Shown one piece after another: positions 10,028-19,770 of a stretch of 28,024 nucleotides of DNA. The stretch's first letter is position 1, and each line of letters opens with the position of its first letter. Origin of the DNA: Sphaeroforma sirkka (Eukaryota > Opisthokonta > Ichthyosporea > Ichthyophonida). The notes under the pieces are model-generated. The model was not told where the DNA came from, did not search any database, and saw only the letters and a list, made by a program, of their open reading frames with translations. The stretch is from assembly GCA_001586965.3 (NCBI GenBank), contig LUCW03000925.1, positions 5,001-33,024 of the forward strand, in the 5' to 3' direction. A program made the position numbers and the translations under genes.

Positions 10028-12306
10028 TCAACCCATTCTTTGGTCCTTATCCCTCTGGTGTGTGGGCAGAGCATGCTTCAAGGTGAAAAAAGTGGAAGTG
10101 TCCTTCGGTGTCAGTGAAACTTGGCTAAGTCCCCCGCCTCGTGCGCTGCCTGTTGTTCGCTGATCGTTCATCAGTGCTTGTTGCTGGTGACTTCTTCGGC
10201 CTGGATTGCATTCGCTTGCGTCGTTTACGTTGTCTGTATATCGTAAGAACATCTGGATCTGCGATGTCTGATTCATGTGTCTAGGTGCGCTCTCCATCTG
10301 TTTATTGCAGTAGGTAGTCCTGGCTTCCACTACCACTTAAGTACCGAGAAGAATTGAGTCTCTTCTGATGGTTGGACTTGACAGTTGATAGTGAATTCTT
10401 CGAGCTCGCTAACCTTCTTGACTAAACCAATGAGCTCATCATTGGTCGAGTTAGGTTATTCGGGAGCTTTAGTTATATCAAGGTTCCGGACAAAATACCC
10501 GTTGCCCACTTTGCTTGCTATCTTGTATGGTCCTCCGAATGATGCTGTCATTTATTCATTACACCTAGGTAACGAACCATCACAATGTCCCCTTCTTGGA
10601 ATAATACATATTCCTCTTGGTATTTTCGATCAAAGGCTGCGCGCATTTTCTCTTGATATTGTGCTACGTTGACGTCTAGTTGTGGTCGTATTAATTCTTC
10701 TAGATTCTTCAGTCGTGTTTCTCATGGTATTGTTGTACCTGGTGCACTGACTGCTGTGTTATAATTGGTGAGTTGGTTTTGTCGTCGTCCATAGTACACA
10801 TTGAACCGTGATGATTTGTGTCTGCGTAATGAACGAAGGTTGTGGCCCGTTTGGGCAAATGGGAGGCGTGAGCACCAGTTGCCTGGATTTTGTTCAGCAA
10901 ATTTCTTTAGGAAAGGAATGAGGTCTCTATGTGAGCGCTCATTTGCTCCCATTACCTTGGGTTGGTAGGTATGGACACTAAGTGTTGTGACGGTGCCTGC
11001 TCGATGATTTTAGAGAGTATGTCATTCACGTATTCTGTGCCCTGATCCGTCTGTATGACTTGTGGAAATCCATGTTCACACATGATTGGAACTAGTGTTC
11101 GTGCAACAGTGGCTGCCGATTGATCCATCATATGTCTTAGCATAGCCTATGATGAATGTACATCGAAATTATCAAGGGACCTATATAAGTATCTACTTGT
11201 ATCCTGTCGCCTGGAAATGCGGCTGTTATTGGTTGTAAAGGGTGGAATCCCTTCTTGTGAATTTTATTCTTAAGACATGGTACACAACCCTCAATGTATT
11301 GGTTGGACCATGTGTGGCCATCTAGTGTGAGTTTGTTCACTGTTTCTTCGACAGTGTAGTGACCCACTATGTGGTATTGAGCTATTAGTGTGGCTCTGTC
11401 CCAAAACGTGACTGTGTCTAGCTCTGCTGACTCGTCCGCGATGTGTACGGGTGTAATGTTTACTGCGGGGTGTGTTAGTTTTTAATCAAAGTATGGTGAC
11501 TTTGTGCCTATTTTGGCTACTAATGTGACCCCCCATGGTGTTTTGCCACAATATGTGGTGCCGTTCTTTAGGAACGTGTTGTTGGTGTTCTCGACTATCA
11601 TCGGGTCTTTTTAAGTAATGACAAGAATTTGGTGAACCACGTTGCATTTGGGTAATAAGGAACGCAAATTGTAATGCTCGTGGCTTCCAGTATGACTTTG
11701 GCTAACACGTCTGGTATTAGTTCCCAGGAGGGATTCGCCCATGCATTTATTTCATCTGTTCAATTTTGTAGTAACCCTAAAAAAGGACATTTTGTTCTTT
11801 GGTATAAATCTTTGCTGTCTGTGCATTGTGTGCGGCTGCAAATAAATCGATGGTGAATTTTCCAAACAGGTGTCCTGCATCTTGAAAGAACCGTGGATGT
11901 AGTTTCCAGTCTATGGCAGACATCATTATAGGTATGTTTGTTTCTAGGTCAGCGTATTCTTAATCATTGTATATATGCTCAATGGCTTCTTTCAACACGT
12001 TCGAAATCGTGACAATCTGACTGCAACTTCATTTTCTTTGCCTGGCACGCGTATGATAGTGAAGTGGTGATGGAATGTTTTCGCTATCCATTTTGCGAGC
12101 ATGGGATGCAGTGCTTGCTTCTTGTTCACCTGGCATAACGCTTTGTGATTTGTCCACAATGTTATATCGCCTCCTTTTATATATTCTGAAAAGTGTTCCA
12201 GACTGTATACTAGAGCTAGCAACTCTTTAATATTTGTCACATATCTCTGTTGTTCAGGGTTGAGACCTTTTGAGAAATAGCAAAATTTGGAACAGACACC
12301 CTCCTA
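10028..12306 (-). mobile_element. Old Ty3/Gypsy-type element, RNase H to integrase (family 2)
   Basis: Minus-strand order: RNase H (12306-11992, with FSKGLNPEQQRY, NIKELLALVYSLEHF and HFTIIRVPGKEN), a Dam-methyltransferase-like module (about 11910-11600), the integrase zinc-finger region with CVPCLKNKIHKKG (about 11300-11250), and the core with QVDTYIGPL and QTDQGTEYVN (11200-11030). The segment NERSHRDLIPFL near 10930 fits the catalytic Glu. A C-terminal part with QEGDIVMVRYL lies near 10600, and a basic tail of 102 codons at 10028-10336. The element is broken in many places and clearly older than family 1. Gag, protease and RT are not in the window: at about 12,307-12,313 the sequence switches abruptly to a plus-strand family 1 fragment. 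LTRs not identified. Confidence 0.75.
11600..11910 (-). other. Dam (N6-adenine methyltransferase)-like module in family 2
   Basis: Between RNase H and integrase the minus strand encodes FGKFTIDLFAAAHN, then NAWANPSWELIPDVLAK, then ITICVPYYPNATWF. The order Asp-x-Phe-Ala-x-x-x-Asn, then Asn-Pro-Ser/Pro-aromatic, then hydrophobic strand, Pro and Trp matches phage-type Dam methyltransferases. It also matches the domain that follows RNase H in DIRS retrotransposons. The same block occurs in family 1. Assignment is by motif order only. Confidence 0.5.
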
Positions 12307-12312
12307 TGCCAT

Positions 12313-13180
12313 GGTACCTCATCTTTCTCATTGCTTAAAGCCTTTCAGTCATCTACGGCTGCACAAAGGACCTTTGGGAAAGCTCTGGACTAAAGAATGT
12401 GATGATGCATTCAAGCTAGTCAAAAGTAAAGTAATGGACGCACCCATCATGCAATACCCTGTGGATGGCGTCCCATTCCAAGTAGCAACCGACGCTTCAG
12501 ACCGAGCGGTAGGTGGAGTGCTATACCAAACGATAAATGGTAAACCACGTTACATACAATTCTTTAGCAAGAATTATAATAAGAGTCAAAGGAATTACCT
12601 TACCGTTAAACAAGAGCTCCTTGCTATAGTTACTGTGCTAAGACAGTTTAAAGACTACCTTTATGGAAGTTACTTCACTGTCGCCTGTGATCAAAAGTCT
12701 AACATATTTAAAAGACATGAACCCTGATTCACAGTTGGTGAGCCGCTGGCATGACATCATTGCTAAGTTCGCTTTTAACATTACACACATACCAGGAATA
12801 CATAATCATCTTCCTGACATGCTCTCTCGACTTGTCTCTGACTACCAGAAAACAGTTAAAGAGTTGTTAGCAACCGATTGGATGCTTAATAAGATATGGT
12901 TCAACCTCGCTCAATCAAGATGGGGTCCATTTATCATTGATATGTTCGCCGCAGAACATAACAAACAGGTTTCTGATTATAGGTCGTTAACTCATCCTGA
13001 AGGTGATGCCTTTCAACTTGACTTGTCAAAGCATAATGCGTGGCTGACCCACCTTGACAACTTATCGCATAGTTGCTAAAGTATGTAAATATTACTAAGT
13101 CTACCATTACGCTGTGCTGTCCCTTACGTAGCTCCGACCCATGGATACGTGATTTAATTAATATGATACAAGACGAGCCT
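12313..13180 (+). mobile_element. Family 1 fragment: RNase H and Dam-like module
   Basis: A direct repeat of 17219-18088 in the larger copy downstream, with only scattered substitutions over 868 bp. It carries RNase H (TDASDRAVGGVLYQ, FFSKNYNKSQRNY, PGIHNHLPDMLSRL) and the Dam-like region (WGPFIIDMFAAEHN). Both ends are abrupt: the left end abuts family 2 RNase H on the opposite strand, the right end unrelated sequence. It is a broken fossil with a few breaks. Confidence 0.9.
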
Positions 13181-13412
13181 GAAAACTGTACACAAAAACA
13201 CGGGCGGGCGTACACCCGACCATGTAGCCCTCCGCCAACGCTGTGACGACATCAGGAAGAACTCAATAAAACGTTGGTCCAACAAGGAGATCGCGGCAAT
13301 GGCCCGGCGCCAATACTACTACCAACTGGTTATGGGTAAATCGCCAACCTCAAACCGAGACACAGCCAGACACGACAGCTTCAATCGCTGCTTCGAGTCT
13401 ACACCAAGATTT
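13181..13412 (+). other. Unrecognised coding-like segment flanking the family 1 LTR
   Basis: One frame is open from about 13189 into the LTR, with sequence such as ALRQRCDDIRKNSIKRWSNK and EIAAMARRQYYYQLVMGK. It is more GC-rich than its surroundings and does not occur elsewhere in the window. It could be a piece of another element or a captured exon. Function unknown. Confidence 0.35.
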
Positions 13413-13753
13413 TGGTCCTCCCGCCAATCTCCAAAATCCAATAAGTCTTTTTCTTTTTTTAACTTTTCTTCAGATGGAACTTTATTTATATCAGCTAATG
13501 TATTAACGTGACTTACGTTATTATGTCTATTTACAAATTAGGCAAGTGGTCATGAACACTTAGTACTTCTAGTGAAAATTATTCAATAAAGAACAGCTAG
13601 AGGTACGCCCTGTGTGATCGAGGATATTTAGGCTCTTAACAAGAGGCAGTCCCGATCATTCTTACACAAGCTACCACTGCTAAATCTTAACTGACTAAAT
13701 TGTATTTTAGTTTATTATAGTTTGAAACCTAGTAATTTCCATCGAAGTTTACA
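13413..13753 (+). repeat. Family 1 LTR (5' LTR of copy A)
   Basis: Bounds come from comparison with two minus-strand copies at 23733-24075 and 21888-22197. It starts TGGTC and ends TTTACA, so it has the usual TG...CA ends, and is about 341 bp long. The left flank is unrelated to the element's 3' tail, as expected for a 5' LTR. An AATAAA near 13585 could serve as poly(A) signal within the LTR. Confidence 0.75.
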
Positions 13754-13832
13754 TATTTTTCAGTTATTTAGTAGTTACAGTAGTGTACTGCTTCTAGACT
13801 GTCTGACATCGATTTACTATCCAGCAAATACT

Positions 13833-15865
13833 ATGGCTAAGGGTACTTCTAAAGGCAAGGGAGCCGCTAGCTCTAAGCCTGCTAAGCCTGCCGAGGTTCC
13901 TGAGGTCCCTGTGGAAACACCTAGCCTGTCTGGAGTTGAGCCTGCCGAGGAAACTGTTGGGGAAGCAAATTCTGAGGTTGGTACAGAGGATTATTCTGAG
14001 GATGACTCGTCGGATCCTAAAGCCTTGGAAGAAGAGGTATCTACTACCGCGGAAAGGTTCGCCAGCGTCCGTGTATCACCTAGGAGTGAAGCTCAGGACC
14101 CCAGCTTGCCCCCTGACCACGTGCCGTCACATATTGGGGATAAACGTCGAAAGGCTGGAAAATTTGTGGATACGAATGTCGGGGGCATTATAACTCCACA
14201 TCTAAAGGACACTCCAGCACAAATCCGGAGTGAAAAGGAAGTATTAGACCTGTCCGAAAATTTCGGTTTCGCCTTCGATGGCGAAGCCATTCCATTCAGC
14301 TCAAATCTTGGGGCCGAAGCTGAGGACGCCATAACTCGACAACGAGTGGTTGGATCCTCTCAATCTCGACGCCAATTGAACCGCACTGAAGCGCTCTTGA
14401 AGGAGTAGCGGCAGCAGCAGTTGTGGACCCCTCTATCGTGTCCCACTTGGCTGATATTCTTCCTATACCGAAGAGGAAGAAAAATTCGGGCCGAGTTTCG
14501 AACCCGAGACCTACTGGTTTACCAGCCAGTATGTTTACCACTAAGCCAGTTACCACTGGCGAGAGAGAAAATATTTCAAAATTCAATCTCTATAGCTCTG
14601 ATGCTACCATTGACCATCCTCTTGACAAACCTAACCCTGTCAGAGGATATGATCGTATGGAACTCGATGAGGCTTACCATCCTCGTAATATCGACCCTCA
14701 TTTGCCAACTAACCCTGGTAATCACGATTTTGGCAATCGCTACACCAGTACCTCGTTAGAGAGTTCCCGCTCTAATCCTGAGGATGAGGAAGTGAGAACC
14801 AGACATACTCGTCTCAGGCTATTACGCTCTGGTATGCAAGTCCTTGAGGACCGTCTATTGAATGACTCTGACCTTGACGATAGGAAAGCGGATAACATTC
14901 GCTATCTAATCGATAACAAGAGAAAGGAAATAGACACCATCTTGGCACTAGCAGCCCGTAGCACTGAGCATGAGCCTCGTGAACACTTAGAACCAAGCTT
15001 TATAAAGCAGCTAGGTAACGCGCAGGCTGAGGTCGATTTCTCTACTAATGAGAGTACAGTGGAGACACTGAAGGCCTTCGACCAACTTAAGGAGTCTGCC
15101 AGCCTTAAGGATAAGCAGATGATGAATGCCTTTATTCATTTCTGTGAGCCAGGTGAATGGCGAACTATCTTGAAGGCTCATGAGCCCAACTGGAAAGCCC
15201 TACCCTGGCACCAGTTGCGTGATAATATACTTAACACCTTTTTTTGAAGATGCACGTGACCGTGAACTTCTAGAGTCTCGCAAGTTCTTTGCGAACGATA
15301 CCACTATTCGAGGTGCTCTAGCTCATATGACACATATGAATACTCGGATGGGTGGTCGTACCTATACTGGCGAATTTTTATTAATTTGTCAGATGATGGA
15401 GACTCTGGGAGCTAACCTCTTTAAGAAAGTCAATGATGACATCATCGCCTATGGTGATTTGCGATCTATGCCTTGGTCTGTCTTTGAGAAGATAGTTCAC
15501 AAGCATACCAATTCCTCTACTAGAGTACTTAGTACCACGAGCTACACCCAGCCCACTAAGCGAAACGCAGTAGAGACTAATACTGCGCGTAGTACTAAGA
15601 AACCTCGCACTACTACTGGAGGGGTACTGTCTCTACTTCTACCGAACCGAAAGGTGAAAAGAAGGTGAGAGCGCCTTGCAAGAAGTGTGGTTACAACCTC
15701 ACAAAACGTAATGGCAAGTGGAATGGTAGACACGACCCTGTTAAGTGTGCACCAGGCAAGCCAGATTTTGGACACTATATGAAAGAGTGTGCTACTTGCA
15801 AGGGTACTAACGGTTGGCACAAAGAGGATTGCAAGGACTTACCGGACGTCCAAGTTAAGCACTGA
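13833..15865 (+). pseudogene. gag of family 1 copy A, broken
   Basis: ATG at 13833 (MAKGTSKGKGAASS) starts a Pro/Glu/Ser-rich N-terminal part. A helical middle part follows (DNIRYLIDNKRKEIDTILAL), then a Thr/Ser-rich linker. The nucleocapsid-like end has two Cys clusters, CKKCGYNLTKRNG...C and CATCKGTNGWHKEDC; the second has CX2CX6HX3C spacing rather than the common CX2CX4HX4C. The product would form the virus-like particle and bind element RNA. The frame is not continuous; a few breaks are present. The segment at about 14475-14560 is derived from a tRNA-like sequence (listed separately). Confidence 0.75.
14475..14560 (-). other. tRNA(Thr)-like sequence antisense within gag (copy A)
   Basis: The minus strand contains TGGCTTAGTGGTAA (A-box and D-arm-like), an arm with Thr-type GGT context (CTGGTAAA between ACTGG and CCAGT), then GGGTTCGAAACTCGG (B-box and T-arm-like), and finally a T-run like a pol III terminator. 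The sequence from A box to T arm resembles eukaryotic tRNA-Thr. D and acceptor stems do not pair well, so it is a tRNA-derived relic, such as a SINE head, rather than a working tRNA. In sense it is translated within gag as SNPRPTGLPASMFTTKP. Confidence 0.5.
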
Positions 15866-15874
15866 CAGTACCAT

Positions 15875-18358
15875 ATGTGCGCACTAGAGCAAGATTATGA
15901 GAAAATGTTCAGTAAAATCTATACCAAAGGAGATGAACGTATCTTTCAAACAGTTTTCGTAAATGGTGAAAAAGTTATGCCACTATTTGATCCAGGGGCT
16001 GAAGTCTCTGCTATCTCACGCCGAGTAGCCTACGCTACAGATATGGCTGTCCATAACGAAACAACTGATTTAATCTTGGGAAATGGCAAAGTTACTACTT
16101 GCGAACAAGCCATTGACTATGCACACATAATGCTGTCAGATAGAAGAGAAGTGAAGACTCACCTAATCGTTACTGACATGTCTCAGAAATACGATTTAAT
16201 TATAGGTATGACTGATCTTCTCAGTTTAGGTATAACACTCACTGGTCTGCCTAATGGGCTAGACCCGAATAAAGATCAGTCAGATGATAATATGTTAAAG
16301 ATACCTAAACCTCCGGAAGGTGAAGCAAAGGATATGATTCCGCACTTCACCGATATAATTATGGACTTAATTATACAAAACAGGAAGATTGCAATAACTG
16401 ACTGGTGTATGTTTAAGTTCTCTAATGGGTACGTTAGACTTGACTTAACAAACGTCGACTTCTCTAAGTTAAAGTGTCCTACACATAACTACGTGAGTTG
16501 GAGACACAAAGACGTTGTCAAAACCCAAGTCGAAGATTGGTTAAAACAGGGTCTAATTGAAATCAATTATGAGGCAACCCCAGTTAACTTAGCTCTCTTA
16601 GCGGTCGATCAATATAAATCTGATGGAACGTTTAGTAAAACAAGAGTAGTACTAGACCTGTCGCCAATCAACAAACTAATTCCGCAACATAGTTTTCATT
16701 TACCTAAGATAAGCGAGATACTACGCAAAATGGAGGGTGCGACTATCTTTTCCAAGATAGTTTTAAAAGCTGCATTCCATCAACTACAAATATATCAGCC
16801 TCATAGGAAATACTTTTCCTTTACTTGGCAAGGTAAGAAGTACCAGTTTAAAGGTGCACCTGAAGGCTTACACATGATACCTTCTTTCTTCCAACAAGTT
16901 ATGATGGAACTATTTGCGGACCTGTCGTATAACGTATCAGTCTATTTAGATGATATAGTTATCTTTACAAAGACAGCACATGAACATGCTAAACTCGTTA
17001 AAGAAGTCTTAAAGCGACTTAATCATGCTAAGCTTAAGATTAACGAAGACAAGTGTTCTTTTGCTAAAGATACTATACACTTACTTGGCTACAAAGTATC
17101 TGCAGCAGGGGTAGAAATTGATCCTGGCAAGAAACAGTTTCAGTTGGATTTATCAACACCAATTACTGGAAGATATGTGAACTCTGTGTGTGGGTTTGTT
17201 AACTTCTTCTCGGATTCGGTACCGCATCTTTCTCATTACTTAAAGCCTTTCAGTCACCTACGGCTGCACAAAGGACCTTTGGGAAAGCTTTGGACTAAAG
17301 AATGTGATGATGCATTTAAACCAGTCAAAAGTAAAGTAATGGACGCACCCATCATGCAGTACCCTGTGGATGGTGTCCCATTCCAAGTAGCAACCGACGC
17401 TTCAGATCGAGCGGTAGGTGGAGTGCTTTACCAAACGATAAATGGTAAACCGCGCTACATACAATTCTTTAGCAAGAGTTATAATAAGAGTCAACGGAAT
17501 TACCCTACCTTTAAACAAAAGCTCCTTGCTATAGTTACTGCGCTAAGACAGTTTAAAGACTACCTTTATGGAAGTTACTTTACTGTCGCCTGTGATCAAA
17601 AGTCTTTAACATACTTAAAAGATATGAACCCTGATTCACAGTTGGTGAGCCACTGGCATGACATTATTGCCAAGTTCGCTTTTAATATAACACACATACC
17701 AGGAATACATAACCATCTTCCTGACATGCTCTCTCGACTTGTGCCCGACTACCAGAAAACAGTCAAGGAGTTATTAGCAACCGATTGGATGCTAAATAAG
17801 AAATGGTTTAACCTCGCTCAATCACGATGGGGTCCATTTACTGTTGATATGTTCGCCGCAGAACATAACAAACAGGTTTCTGAATATAGGTCGTTGACTC
17901 ATCCTAAAGGTGATGCATTTCAGCTTGACTTATCAAAGCATAATGCGTAGGCTAACCCACCTTGTCAACTTATCGCACAGTTGTTAAATTATGTTAATAT
18001 TACTAAATCTACCATTACGCTGTGTTGTCCCTTACGTAACTCCGACCCATGGATACGTGATTTAATTAATATGATTCAAGACGAACCTATTTATGTCGAC
18101 CGTGAAACCGACACGTTCTTGTATCAGGGATCCTATTCTATTAAGAAGACACCTTGGAAACACACCATTGTTTGTCGCATCGGTCCTGCAGGTACCACTA
18201 AGTGGAAACCCTCAACCGAATTCTTAGCTAAACTAGAGGAGTCTAAAGAGTTTGAACAAAAGCTCAAGACTCGTACAACACATGCACCCAACAAGATTGC
18301 AGTCGAGGTAATGCCGATTGAAACGGCATTAGATCGTAAAAAACATGGAACTAGCTAA
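15875..18358 (+). pseudogene. pol of family 1 copy A: protease, RT, RNase H, Dam-like module
   Basis: ATG at 15875 opens a frame of 691 codons. A protease with LFDPGAEVSAIS lies near residue 40. RT runs from about residue 185 to 445, with TRVVLDLSPINKLI, FSFTWQGKKYQFKGAPEGL and the active-site YLDD near residue 357. RNase H begins about residue 500 (TDASDRAVGGVLYQ) and ends with PGIHNHLPDMLSRL. The Dam-like module follows (WGPFTVDMFAAEHN near residue 655) and continues to about 18090, with ITLCCPLRNSDPWIRDLI. These domains make cDNA from element RNA. The coding region as a whole is broken, with only a few breaks. Confidence 0.85.
17830..18090 (+). other. Dam (N6-adenine methyltransferase)-like module in family 1
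   Basis: The region encodes GPFTVDMFAAEHNKQ, then an Asn-Pro-Pro-Cys motif, then ITLCCPLRNSDPW. It has the same order and spacing as the family 2 module at 11600-11910 and as the post-RNase H domain of DIRS elements. In Dam enzymes the Asp-rich first motif binds S-adenosylmethionine and N-P-P-Y lines the catalytic pocket. Here the module sits in an element with a DDE-type integrase. Whether it ever had activity cannot be told from the sequence. Confidence 0.5.
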
Positions 18359-18976
18359 GGCCATGGATCAAAGACTCAAAACTCTAAGAGAACCTGAAGC
18401 TCGCACTCAACTACTTAAAGCGCTGATTAAAGAACAGCCAGGAGTTGCGAAACAACTGAAGAAGATACTTCAACCATCTAATGTTGTCAATTATGTATCT
18501 CAGGAGTCTACCCCTCCTGATACTGAGGTTGCCCTTTCCAACAGGACTATGGTTCATCCAGCCAGCGTTACGCAGAATCTGACTGACTTAGAGGAGCTCG
18601 AAAGTAGAGTTAAAATTATACATGATTTAACGCATCGAGCATATGAGCATACTCATAAAATGGCTATTCGTGCAGGGCTTAATCACCCGGCGCTGAAAGA
18701 AACCATACGTGAAGTATACCGACGCTGTACTGATTGTGAAAAGAACCAGATCAAGCGCTACGGTTGGGCACCCCTAAAAAGTGTGACAGAAGACCAACCG
18801 ATGCGCCGAGTCATAGTCGATTTGGTTAAACTCCCGCGATCCAAACATACTGGCGATGTATATATCTGTCATTTCTTATGTGTGGCTTCGGGCTATAACT
18901 TGCTTTATGCAATACCGAACAAACGTCCACAAACAGTGGCAGAATTATGCTATCATATCTTCAATGACTTCGGTTT
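18345..18976 (+). pseudogene. Integrase, N-terminal half, family 1 copy A
   Basis: The frame has a coil-like lead (LRKALIKEQPG-type Lys/Glu-rich stretch), then a zinc-binding HHCC region (HDLTHRAYEHTHK followed by RRCTDCEKNQ). The start of the DDE core follows, with RVIVDLVKLPRS bearing the first Asp and CHFLCVASGYNLLYAIPNKR. The core is cut by the junction at 18976. The rest of a family 1 integrase lies on the other strand at 22567-23606. Confidence 0.8.
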
Positions 18977-19760
18977 CAGGTCTAGTACTACTCTTGTTTT
19001 ACTAAACGTTCCATCAGATTTATATTGATCGACCGCTAAGAGAGCTAAGTTAACTGGGGTTGCCTCATAATTGATTTCAATTAGACCCTGTTTTAACCAA
19101 TCTTCGACTTGGGTTTTGACAACGTCTTTGTGTCTCCAACTCACGTAGTTATGTGTAGGACACTTTAACTTAGAGAAGTCGACGTTTGTTAAGTCAAGTC
19201 TAACGTACCCATTAGAGAACTTAAACATACACCAGTCAGTTATTGCAATCTTCCTGTTTTGTATAATTAAGTCCATAATTATATCGGTGAAGTGCGGAAT
19301 CATATCCTTTGCTTCACCTTCCGGAGGTTTAGGTATCTTTAACATATTATCATCTGACTGATCTTTATTCGGGTCTAGCCCATTAGGCAGACCAGTGAGT
19401 GTTATACCTAAACTGAGAAGATCAGTCATACCTATAATTAAATCGTATTTCTGAGACATGTCAGTAACGATTAGGTGAGTCTTCACTTCTCTTCTATCTG
19501 ACAGCATTATGTGTGCATAGTCAATGGCTTGTTCGCAAGTAGTAACTTTGCCATTTCCCAAGATTAAATCAGTTGTTTCGTTATGGACAGCCATATCTGT
19601 AGCGTAGGCTACTCGGCGTGAGATAGCAGAGACTTCAGCCCCTGGATCAAATAGTGGCATAACTTTTCACCATTTACGAAAACTGTTTGAAAGATACGTT
19701 CATCTCCTTTGGTATAGATTTTACTGAACATTTTCTCATAATCTTGCTCTAGTGCGCACA
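18977..19760 (-). pseudogene. Protease and first part of RT, family 1 assemblage B
   Basis: It encodes the same protein as copy A: a protease with LFDPGAEVSAISRR, then the beginning of RT up to TRVVLDL. Over the shared length I see no amino-acid differences from copy A. The RT is cut at the palindrome junction. Confidence 0.85.
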
Positions 19761-19770
19761 TATGGTACTG

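Larger units (their letters stand above)
13413..18976 (+). mobile_element. Ty3/Gypsy-type LTR retrotransposon, family 1, copy A (3' part missing)
   Basis: Order on the plus strand: LTR (13413-13753), gag with zinc knuckles, aspartic protease, reverse transcriptase, RNase H, Dam-like module, integrase zinc finger and start of the integrase core. It stops abruptly at 18976, where an oppositely oriented copy of the same family begins. The RT-RNase H-integrase order and the sequences place it with Ty3/Gypsy. It is broken, with about four or five breaks in its frames, but looks young: its inner part is practically identical to copy B. Confidence 0.9.

Noticed and set aside
10385-10672. 95-codon plus-strand ORF
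   Set aside because: The opposite strand encodes the integrase C-terminal region of family 2 (QEGDIVMVRYL), so this is a shadow.
14475-14560. Functional tRNA-Thr gene
   Set aside because: Acceptor and D stems do not pair and the anticodon loop is one base too long, so only a tRNA-derived relic is supported.
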